Positions 8,863-15,325 of a DNA stretch of 64,000 bases are shown in pieces. The position numbers were made by a program, and so were the translations under genes. This DNA is from Cellulophaga sp. RHA19 (GTDB lineage: Bacteria > Bacteroidota > Bacteroidia > Flavobacteriales > Flavobacteriaceae): contig NZ_PHUL01000001.1 in assembly GCF_002813425.1 (NCBI RefSeq), forward strand, positions 2,425,001 to 2,489,000. Direction: 5' to 3'. The notes below the pieces were generated by a model. The model ran no database searches. It was not told the origin of the DNA and saw nothing but the letters and a program-made list of their open reading frames with translations. Within the stretch, counting starts at the first letter, position 1. Every line of letters begins with the position of its first letter.

Positions 8863-8910
8863 CTATAGCTTTATGTTGGTAGTAATTTTACATCAACAAA
8901 CAAAGTTACT

Positions 8911-9147
8911 ATGAAAGCTATTATCACTTTATTATTCGTTATTACAGTAAGCATTACAGCACAAGCACAAGATGCTAATGTTGCTCCTGTATTAAAAATG
9001 GATAGTAAAGAAGTAAAAGCTGCTGAAGTTAAAAAGGAAACTTTAAAAGAAGAAAATCAAGTAGCACGTTTGTATAAGTTTAAAAACTCTAAAATTAAAA
9101 AAGCATTAGCTTTTACAACTAAGAAAGCAAAAAGTAAAATAGCTTAA
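8911..9147 (+). CDS. Small secreted basic protein, paralog 3 of 4
   Basis: A 78-residue protein, the closest relative of paralog 1: signal peptide MKAIITLLFVITVSITAQAQ, then a linker and the tail VARLYKFKNSKIKKALAF followed by TTKKAKSKIA. The near-identical ends and the shared upstream block show a tandem duplication of gene plus control region. The linker has diverged while signal and tail are held, which suggests both are under selection. Confidence 0.75.
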   Translation: MKAIITLLFVITVSITAQAQDANVAPVLKMDSKEVKAAEVKKETLKEENQVARLYKFKNSKIKKALAFTTKKAKSKIA

Positions 9148-9372
9148 TATCAGTTAGATAGTTGTTTTTTAGTGAATTTATGATTACTTTTTAGTTAACA
9201 GTTGTAATGTTTGTTTTTTTGGATAAAGTGTTAGTTAACATAAATACTACTATTTTTTAATAGGTAGTTCATCTAAGTTATTGCAGATCAACGATAAAAA
9301 AGTGTTTTTAAACGAGTTTGAAAATAGATGAGTGAGCTTGGGTTGTAATTTTATAGTAAATAAAACCTATTT

Positions 9373-9615
9373 ATGAAAACTCTAGTAACCTTATCTTTTA
9401 TACTCTGTGTTGGTTTTTCTTTACAAGCACAAAAAGCTAAAAAGTCACCTCTTAATAAAGTTGAAATAGTAAAGGTAGCTTCAATAGTAAAAGAGACTAC
9501 AGTTAATAAGAATATTAAAAAGAATAGCGTAGCACGTTTGTATATTATAAAAAATGCAAAAATTATAAAAGCGTTATCTTTTGAAACAAAAGCAAATAAA
9601 GCAAAATTAGTTTAA
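9373..9615 (+). CDS. Small secreted basic protein, paralog 4 of 4
   Basis: An 80-residue, most divergent member: signal peptide MKTLVTLSFILCVGFSLQAQ, linker rich in Lys and Val, and tail VARLYIIKNAKIIKALSF ending in ETKANKAKLV. It lacks the 105-nt upstream block. A 38-residue ORF starts 2 nt after its stop codon, so the two are probably translated from one message that ends at the terminator at 9771-9802. Confidence 0.7.
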   Translation: MKTLVTLSFILCVGFSLQAQKAKKSPLNKVEIVKVASIVKETTVNKNIKKNSVARLYIIKNAKIIKALSFETKANKAKLV

Positions 9616-9617
9616 TT

Positions 9618-9734
9618 ATGATATATATAACTTTAATTACCGTAGCAGCTATAACAATTGGCTTATTATCTAAAAATAAACCAGCTATGCGTGCTATTAA
9701 AGTTCCTGTTCGTAATAAACATATTAAAAAGTAA
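9618..9734 (+). CDS. 38-residue hydrophobic/basic small protein
   Basis: A short ORF beginning 2 nt after paralog 4. The N-terminal part (MIYITLITVAAITIGLLS) is hydrophobic enough for one membrane segment and the rest is basic (KNKPAMRAIKVPVRNKHIKK). It lacks the RLYxxKN tail of its neighbours. Tight coupling, a proper ATG and the terminator right after it support it as real, but there is no homology I can cite. Confidence 0.5.
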   Translation: MIYITLITVAAITIGLLSKNKPAMRAIKVPVRNKHIKK

Positions 9735-9770
9735 CTAACGACGACAGCAGTTTTACACTGCATATAAATA

Positions 9771-9802
9771 AAAAAGCAGCTCTAAAAGAGCTGCTTTTTT
9801 TA
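9771..9802. terminator. Bidirectional rho-independent terminator
   Basis: Perfect hairpin: AAAAAGCAGCTC, loop TAAAA, GAGCTGCTTTTTT. It has T-tracts on both strands, so it serves both the small-protein cluster and secA, which converge here. Confidence 0.9.
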
Positions 9803-9820
9803 TGACTATTAAGTACTAGT

Positions 9821-12800
9821 TTATTCTTCAACTAGTACCCATTCACCTCTTGTTAATAAAGGTTCTGCTTGTTTAAATTTAACAACTTTAGATTTGCCAT
9901 TCATTACATTTTTAATTGTAACTCTGTCGTTTCTACCAATTTTTGGTCTTTCTCTAGTAATTGTTTCTGTTACTTGTGGTCTATTACCTTGTGTTTGGCT
10001 AGCAGCTCTGTTCTGTGCAGCTAACTCATCACTGTTAGGTATTTCCTCTTTTGTAGTTTGTAAATTTGCTTGTGGCTTTCTTACGGTTCTTGCTTCCTGT
10101 ATGTCTGATGTGTCACCAGTAGGTAATTCAGCTTTAAACAAGAATGATACTACATCTTTATTTACAGTATCTACCATAGATTTAAAAAGCTCAAAAGCTT
10201 CAAACTTATAAATTAATAGCGGATCTTTTTGTTCGTGTACAGCTAGTTGTACAGATTGTTTTAACTCATCCATTTTACGTAAATGAGTTTTCCAAGCGTC
10301 ATCTACAATTGCAAGTGTAATATTCTTTTCAAAATCGTTAACCAATTGCTTACCGTTACTTTCGTAGGCTTCTTTAAGGTTGGTAACTATTTTAAGAGCT
10401 TTAATACCGTCTGTAAAAGGAACCTCTATACGTTCAAAATTGTTAGCCGTGTCTTCATAAACATTTTTAATTACCGGAAATGCAGTAGCTGCATTACGCT
10501 CCATTTTGTTTAGATAGTGCTCGTAAACAACTTTGTAGGTTTTACTTGCTATATCTTGACTGGTCATTTTTGCAAAGTCATCTTCAGTAATAGGAGATGT
10601 TACAGAGAAATACTTAATTAATTCAAACTCAAAGTTTTTATAATCACTAGCACCTTTGTTACCTTCTGCGATAGATTCACAGGTATCAAAAATCATATTA
10701 GCAATATCTAACTTTAAACGCTCTCCTTGTAATGCATGTCGTCTTCTTTTATAAATTACCTCTCTTTGGGCATTCATAACATCATCATACTCTAACAAAC
10801 GCTTACGAACTCCAAAGTTATTTTCTTCAACCTTTTTCTGTGCGCGTTCTATAGATTTTGTCATCATAGAATGTTGAATAACTTCACCATCTTCTAAGCC
10901 CATTTTATCCATCATTTTTGCAACTCTATCAGAACCAAACAAACGCATAAGGTTATCTTCTAAAGAAACATAAAACTGAGAACTTCCTGGATCTCCCTGA
11001 CGACCAGCTCTACCACGTAACTGTCTGTCTACACGTCTAGAATCGTGACGCTCTGTACCAATAATAGCTAAACCACCAGCATTTTTAACATCTGTAGATA
11101 ATTTAATATCGGTACCACGACCTGCCATATTGGTTGCAATAGTTACAATACCTGCATTACCAGCTTGCGCAACTACATCTGCTTCTTTCTTGTGTAACTT
11201 GGCGTTAAGTACATTGTGCGGTACTTTACGTATAGTTAACATTCTAGATAACAATTCTGATATTTCTACAGAAGTTGTACCAATAAGTACTGGTCTGCCA
11301 GAGTTAGATAGTTGTGTAACTTCCTCTATAATGGCATTGTATTTTTCTCTTTTTGTTTTGTAAATTAAATCGTTTCTATCATCACGAGCAATTGGTCTGT
11401 TAGTTGGTATTTCCATAACATCTAACTTGTAAATCTCCCAGAATTCACCAGCTTCAGTAATGGCAGTACCTGTCATACCTGCAAGCTTATTGTACATTCT
11501 AAAGTAGTTTTGTAATGTAACTGTAGCAAATGTTTGTGTCATTGCTTCAATTTTTACATTCTCTTTAGCTTCAATAGATTGGTGTAAACCGTCAGAGTAA
11601 CGACGACCGTCCATAATACGACCTGTTTGCTCATCTACAATCATTACTTTATTATCCATTACTACATACTCTACATCTTTTTCAAAAAGAGTGTAAGCTT
11701 TTAGTAATTGGTTCATAGTATGAATACGCTCACTTTTAATAGAGAAATCTTTAAATAACTCTTCTTTAAGTTCAGCTTCTTTTTCTATGTTTAGATTTTG
11801 GTTTTCTATTTGAGCAATCTCATAACCAATATCTGGCATTACAAAGAAATCACTATCTACATCTCCAGAAATGTGTTTAATTCCTTTGTCTGTTAGCTCT
11901 ATCTGATTGTTTTTCTCATCAATTACAAACAACAACTCTTCGTCTACCGTAGGCATTTCACGGTTGTTGTCTTGCATATAAAAGTTTTCAGTTTTTTGTA
12001 ATAACTGTTTAATACCTTCTTCACTTAAAAATTTAATAAGTGCTTTATTTTTAGGTAAACCACGGAATACACGTAATAATTGAAAACCACCTTCTTTAGT
12101 GTCGCCACTAGCAATTAATTTTTTTGCTTCTGCTAAAACGCCGGTTAAATATTGTTTTTGTAATTGTACAATATCTGCAACTTTAGGTTTTAACTCGTTA
12201 AACTCATGTCTGTCTCCTTCTGGTACAGGACCAGATATAATTAATGGTGTACGTGCATCATCAACTAAAACAGAATCCACTTCATCTACAATAGCAAAGT
12301 TGTGAGGGCGTTGTACTAGGTCTGTTGGTTTGTGTGCCATATTATCACGCAAATAATCAAAACCAAATTCATTATTTGTACCATAAGTAATATCTGCGTT
12401 GTAAGCAGTTCTACGTGCATCAGAATTAGGTTGGTGATAATCTATACAGTCTATAGTAAACCCGTGAAATTGAAATATAGGTGCCATCCAAGCACTATCT
12501 CTTTTTGCAAGGTAATCGTTAACTGTTACAAGGTGTACGCCATTACCAGTTAGTGCATTTAAGTACACAGGTAATGTTGCAACTAAAGTTTTACCTTCAC
12601 CAGTATGCATTTCTGCAATTTTACCTTGGTGTAGAGCAATACCACCAATTAGCTGTACATCATAATGTATCATATCCCAGGTTACTTGCTTACCAGCAGC
12701 ATCCCAAGAGTTTTGCCATACGGCTTTGTCTCCTTCTAGGCTAACATAGTCTTTAATTCCAGATAATTGTCTGTCATACTCAGTAGCGGTAACAGTAAGG

Positions 12801-13183
12801 GTAGTATTATTTGTAAAACGTTTAGCAGTTTCTTTTACAACAGCAAAAGCTTCAGGTAAAAGGTCTGTAAGCGAGTTTTCTAATGTTTTATATACTTCTT
12901 CTTTTAAGCGGTCTATTTCTGTATAAAGATCTTCGTTCTTATCTATATCTGTAGACGCTTCTACTTCTAGTTTAAGAGCTTCTATTTGTTCATTTAAGTC
13001 TTTAGTATCTGCCTTTAGCTTTTCTTTAAACTCTACTGTTTTTGCTCTTAACTCATCTAAGCTAATAGCCTCTAAACTTTGTTCAAATGCTTTAATTTTA
13101 TCAACTAATGGTTGTAATTGCTTAACGTCTTTTTTGGCTTTATCACCAACAAAGGCCTTTAGCACGGAATTAATGAAACTCAT
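9821..13183 (-). CDS. secA: Preprotein translocase ATPase SecA
   Basis: The motor of the Sec export pathway, which pushes unfolded proteins through SecYEG by ATP hydrolysis. Motifs seen: Walker A HTGEGKT (about 193-199), Walker B DEVDSVLVDDARTPLIISG, GTDIKL, and the helicase-type arginine finger region RQLRGRAGRQGD. At 1,120 residues it is longer than the E. coli protein because of Bacteroidetes-type insertions, including a coiled-coil stretch at residues 45-100. The C terminus ends LLTRGEWVLVEE with no cysteine zinc motif of the SEC-C type. Two inverted repeats lie in its 5' region. It is monocistronic. Confidence 0.98.
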   Translation of the reverse strand: MSFINSVLKAFVGDKAKKDVKQLQPLVDKIKAFEQSLEAISLDELRAKTVEFKEKLKADTKDLNEQIEALKLEVEASTDIDKNEDLYTEIDRLKEEVYKTLENSLTDLLPEAFAVVKETAKRFTNNTTLTVTATEYDRQLSGIKDYVSLEGDKAVWQNSWDAAGKQVTWDMIHYDVQLIGGIALHQGKIAEMHTGEGKTLVATLPVYLNALTGNGVHLVTVNDYLAKRDSAWMAPIFQFHGFTIDCIDYHQPNSDARRTAYNADITYGTNNEFGFDYLRDNMAHKPTDLVQRPHNFAIVDEVDSVLVDDARTPLIISGPVPEGDRHEFNELKPKVADIVQLQKQYLTGVLAEAKKLIASGDTKEGGFQLLRVFRGLPKNKALIKFLSEEGIKQLLQKTENFYMQDNNREMPTVDEELLFVIDEKNNQIELTDKGIKHISGDVDSDFFVMPDIGYEIAQIENQNLNIEKEAELKEELFKDFSIKSERIHTMNQLLKAYTLFEKDVEYVVMDNKVMIVDEQTGRIMDGRRYSDGLHQSIEAKENVKIEAMTQTFATVTLQNYFRMYNKLAGMTGTAITEAGEFWEIYKLDVMEIPTNRPIARDDRNDLIYKTKREKYNAIIEEVTQLSNSGRPVLIGTTSVEISELLSRMLTIRKVPHNVLNAKLHKKEADVVAQAGNAGIVTIATNMAGRGTDIKLSTDVKNAGGLAIIGTERHDSRRVDRQLRGRAGRQGDPGSSQFYVSLEDNLMRLFGSDRVAKMMDKMGLEDGEVIQHSMMTKSIERAQKKVEENNFGVRKRLLEYDDVMNAQREVIYKRRRHALQGERLKLDIANMIFDTCESIAEGNKGASDYKNFEFELIKYFSVTSPITEDDFAKMTSQDIASKTYKVVYEHYLNKMERNAATAFPVIKNVYEDTANNFERIEVPFTDGIKALKIVTNLKEAYESNGKQLVNDFEKNITLAIVDDAWKTHLRKMDELKQSVQLAVHEQKDPLLIYKFEAFELFKSMVDTVNKDVVSFLFKAELPTGDTSDIQEARTVRKPQANLQTTKEEIPNSDELAAQNRAASQTQGNRPQVTETITRERPKIGRNDRVTIKNVMNGKSKVVKFKQAEPLLTRGEWVLVEE

Positions 13184-13208
13184 ATATTTTATAATTTATA
13201 AAGTCTGT

Positions 13209-13225
13209 TGTTTACAATGTAAACA
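13209..13225. promoter_or_regulatory. 17-bp perfect palindrome upstream of secA
   Basis: TGTTTACA-A-TGTAAACA, a perfect inverted repeat with one central base, about 25 bp before the secA start codon. A second, weaker inverted repeat (TTCCG/CGGAA, 8-nt loop) lies further upstream at about 13247-13265. The shape suits a dimeric DNA-binding regulator, or a hairpin in the secA leader; the sequence does not decide which. Confidence 0.5.
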
Positions 13226-13340
13226 CACTCAACTATTTAGATTAATGTTCCGTAAAACTGCGGAATGTAATTTCTTACGCAAAAGGTATTCCAGTTTTTA
13301 AAAATGTACAAATAGCCACCTGCGTCTGCCAAAATTACAT

Positions 13341-13369
13341 AAAAAAAAAGCCTCCGAGGAGACTTTTTT
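13341..13369 (-). terminator. Probable terminator of the DUF2795 gene
   Basis: An imperfect hairpin (AAAAAGTCTCC / GGAGGCTTTTT on the minus strand, with a very short loop and one mismatch) followed by a T-run, 15 nt after the DUF2795 stop codon. Confidence 0.65.
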
Positions 13370-13383
13370 GTGTATTTCTTTAT

Positions 13384-13608
13384 TTAATATTCATCCTCGT
13401 TCCAGAGGTAATCTTCTTCTGTAGGATAGTCAGGCCATATCTCCTCAATAGATTCGTAGATTTCTCCACCTTCTTCTTCCATAGATTGTAAATTTTCTAC
13501 AACTTCTAATGGTGCACCAGTTCTAATGGCGTAATCTATTAATTCATCTTTGGTCGCTGGCCAAGGCGCATCACTTAAATAAGATGCTAGTTCTAATGTC
13601 CAATACAT
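13384..13608 (-). CDS. DUF2795 family small acidic protein
   Basis: A 74-residue soluble protein. The N-terminal half (LASYLSDAPWPATKDELIDYAIRTGAP) matches DUF2795, a small helical domain often compared to a DNA-binding-like fold; the C-terminal half is very acidic (EEEGGEIYESIEEIWPDYP and EEDYLWNEDEY). Function unknown. It is a single-gene unit with its own well-matched promoter (13634-13663) and terminator, which suggests steady, high expression. Confidence 0.88.
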   Translation of the reverse strand: MYWTLELASYLSDAPWPATKDELIDYAIRTGAPLEVVENLQSMEEEGGEIYESIEEIWPDYPTEEDYLWNEDEY

Positions 13609-13633
13609 GGTAATAGTTAATTTTAATTTTTTG

Positions 13634-13663
13634 CAAAAATAAATTTTTAAACAAGAAAAGCAA
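13634..13663 (-). promoter_or_regulatory. Bacteroidetes-type promoter of the DUF2795 gene
   Basis: On the minus strand: TTG (13663-13661), a 19-nt spacer, then TATTTTTG (13641-13634), an exact match to TTG-N19-TAnnTTTG. The predicted start of transcription is about 20 nt before the ATG. Confidence 0.65.
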
Positions 13664-13742
13664 GTTTTTTTGTAGTTTTTTAATTTATTTTTTTAAAATT
13701 GTTGATATTCAATATGTTGATAACGTTGTAAAAAAGTAAATA

Positions 13743-14318
13743 TTAGACTTTTTTCTCAGGAATCCATTTTATTTCGGTTGCATCCAAGTCTTTTGATAGT
13801 TTTCTTGATAATACAAATAAGTAGTCGGATAACCTATTAATAAATGACAAAACATTTGCTTCAAAAGGTTCGTTCTCATTTAAATGTGATGCTAAACGTT
13901 CTGCTCTACGACAAACAGTACGCGCAATATGACAGTATGACACGGTTGTGTGTCCGCCAGGTAAAATAAAATGTGTCATCTGTGGTAAAGATTCGTTCAT
14001 TTTATCCATTTCTAACTCTAGTAACTCTATGTCTGTATTACTAATTTTTTCAATATTTAGGCGTTCTTTACCGTTTTTAAGCACCATTTTTTCTGGATCT
14101 GTAGCTAAAACAGCACCAACAGTAAATAACTTGTCTTGTATGGTTGCAATAACATCTTTATAGTGGTTGTGTATCTCTTGGTCACGTATTAATCCCATCC
14201 AAGAATTTAACTCGTCTACTGTACCGTAAGACTCTATACGTAGGTGGTGTTTAGGAACTCTGGTGCCACCAAATAGGGCAGTAGTACCTTTATCTCCTGT
14301 TTTTGTATATATTTTCAT
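13743..14318 (-). CDS. Cob(I)alamin adenosyltransferase, PduO type
   Basis: Transfers the adenosyl group of ATP to cob(I)alamin to make adenosylcobalamin. Family signatures: MKIYTKTGDKGTTALFGGTRVPK at the N terminus (ATP loop), SYGTVDELNSWMGL, and the C-terminal RTVCRRAERL with FINRLSDYLFVLSR. At 191 residues it is a standard single-domain enzyme. Its start codon overlaps the SdpI-like stop by 4 nt (ATGA), so the genes are coupled. Its product is the cofactor of methylmalonyl-CoA mutase, whose chaperone MeaB is encoded at 2033-3070. Confidence 0.94.
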   Translation of the reverse strand: MKIYTKTGDKGTTALFGGTRVPKHHLRIESYGTVDELNSWMGLIRDQEIHNHYKDVIATIQDKLFTVGAVLATDPEKMVLKNGKERLNIEKISNTDIELLELEMDKMNESLPQMTHFILPGGHTTVSYCHIARTVCRRAERLASHLNENEPFEANVLSFINRLSDYLFVLSRKLSKDLDATEIKWIPEKKV

Positions 14319-14671
14319 TTATTATTTTCTTTAAATTTTGAGTCTATAGCTTTTTCTACCTTTAAAATTAAAGTAATAACACTTGTAAGTAGTAAAACTA
14401 TACCTATTAAAATACTTATTTCTTTATTAGGTTGATATATAATACTTAATAAAGAGAGTAAAACAAGTATAAAACCAATTTTTATAAGTTGTATTGATGC
14501 ATATTTTTGTGCAAAATTCCACCTGTTTTGGTTTAACATAGACTTGCTAGTTCTGTAACCGTAAATACTATTTATTTTTTTAGGAGGAAATTTAAGTTGA
14601 AAAAGTCCTAGAAGCATAAAAATACAACCAGAACCAAACGGAATATGAAATAAAGGGTTACTAAAATCCAA
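14315..14671 (-). CDS. SdpI-family membrane protein
   Basis: A 118-residue protein with three hydrophobic segments and the characteristic SdpI-family core KINSIYGYRTSKSMLNQNRW followed by NFAQKY. In Bacillus subtilis, SdpI gives immunity to the SdpC toxin; most other members have unknown roles, and no toxin gene is visible here, so an immunity role should not be assumed. It lies in an operon between a 43-residue small protein and the cobalamin adenosyltransferase. Confidence 0.8.
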   Translation of the reverse strand: MDFSNPLFHIPFGSGCIFMLLGLFQLKFPPKKINSIYGYRTSKSMLNQNRWNFAQKYASIQLIKIGFILVLLSLLSIIYQPNKEISILIGIVLLLTSVITLILKVEKAIDSKFKENNK

Positions 14672-14676
14672 ATAGC

Positions 14677-14808
14677 TTATTCTTTACGTTTGTAATTGTC
14701 CATAAATTTACGTGACTTTCTCTCTTTGCTTTTCTTTTTGTTTTTAAAGTTTATAACAAGAAAAATAACAAGTACAATTCCGCCAACAATAAAAGTAGTA
14801 TAGTCCAT
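14677..14808 (-). CDS. 43-residue single-pass membrane small protein
   Basis: A short ORF with one N-terminal membrane segment (TTFIVGGIVLVIFLVINF) and a strongly basic tail (KNKKKSKERKSRKF, then MDNYKRKE). The stop codon is 5 nt before the SdpI-like start codon, and the gene reads in the same direction as all its neighbours, which supports translation. The function is unknown; topology suggests a membrane-tethered peptide with the basic tail in the cytosol. Confidence 0.6.
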   Translation of the reverse strand: MDYTTFIVGGIVLVIFLVINFKNKKKSKERKSRKFMDNYKRKE

Positions 14809-14840
14809 TTTATTTTTTTTCTAAATTTAAAAATACAGTA

Positions 14841-15314
14841 TTATAATCTAATTTTAAAATGTTCTTTTGCTTGCTCTTTTCTAAAAAATACAGCAGCGCC
14901 ATAAAAAACATCTACGGTAACAGTAACATTTTTAAGTAATTTTATTTGTTCCCAAGTTTCTTTTGTCTGTTTGCTACTGTAAATATTATCAACAAAAACC
15001 ATAGTGTTGTTATGGTAGTTAATAGCGGTAAACTTATCTAGATCAGGATAATTTAAATATCCAAAATCTACACTAGTTTTTGTATAGTTTAAATTAGTTG
15101 TTATATTTTTTTTAAGCTTTTCTGATGCTACAAAGGCCGTTTTTATTTTAAAATAGGCAATACTTTTAAGTACAACATTATAGCTTTTATCAGGGTGTGT
15201 CTTTTCTTTACTATATAAACATTTGGTTACGTAATTATATATAAAAGGCGAGTGTACTCCGTGCTGATTTGTTGCTTTTAGCAAAAATTGTAAATGAGCA
15301 ATAAACTGAAACAT
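14841..15314 (-). CDS. Shortened methyltransferase-like protein, probably non-catalytic
   Basis: A 157-residue protein whose two ends look like a flavobacterial class I SAM-dependent methyltransferase usually found beside the ABC-F gene: the N terminus FLLKATNQHGVHSPFIYNYV and the C terminus VTVTVDVFYGAAVFFRKEQ plus KEHFKIRL. From memory of that family, full members are over 200 residues and carry a glycine-rich SAM-binding loop in the middle; here that loop is absent and the middle is only some 60 residues. The frame is intact. It may be a decaying gene or a rewired small protein. It starts 11 nt after the ABC-F stop. Confidence 0.6.
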   Translation of the reverse strand: MFQFIAHLQFLLKATNQHGVHSPFIYNYVTKCLYSKEKTHPDKSYNVVLKSIAYFKIKTAFVASEKLKKNITTNLNYTKTSVDFGYLNYPDLDKFTAINYHNNTMVFVDNIYSSKQTKETWEQIKLLKNVTVTVDVFYGAAVFFRKEQAKEHFKIRL

Positions 15315-15325
15315 AAAATTAAAAT

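Noticed and set aside
14315..14671. SdpI homolog as bacteriocin immunity system
   Set aside because: No toxin, signal or ABC export genes nearby, and the gene is coupled to a housekeeping adenosyltransferase; family membership alone does not show immunity.
13743..14840. Cobalamin riboswitch for the adenosyltransferase operon
   Set aside because: The upstream spacers are only about 5 and 32 nt and contain no B12-box-like structure.
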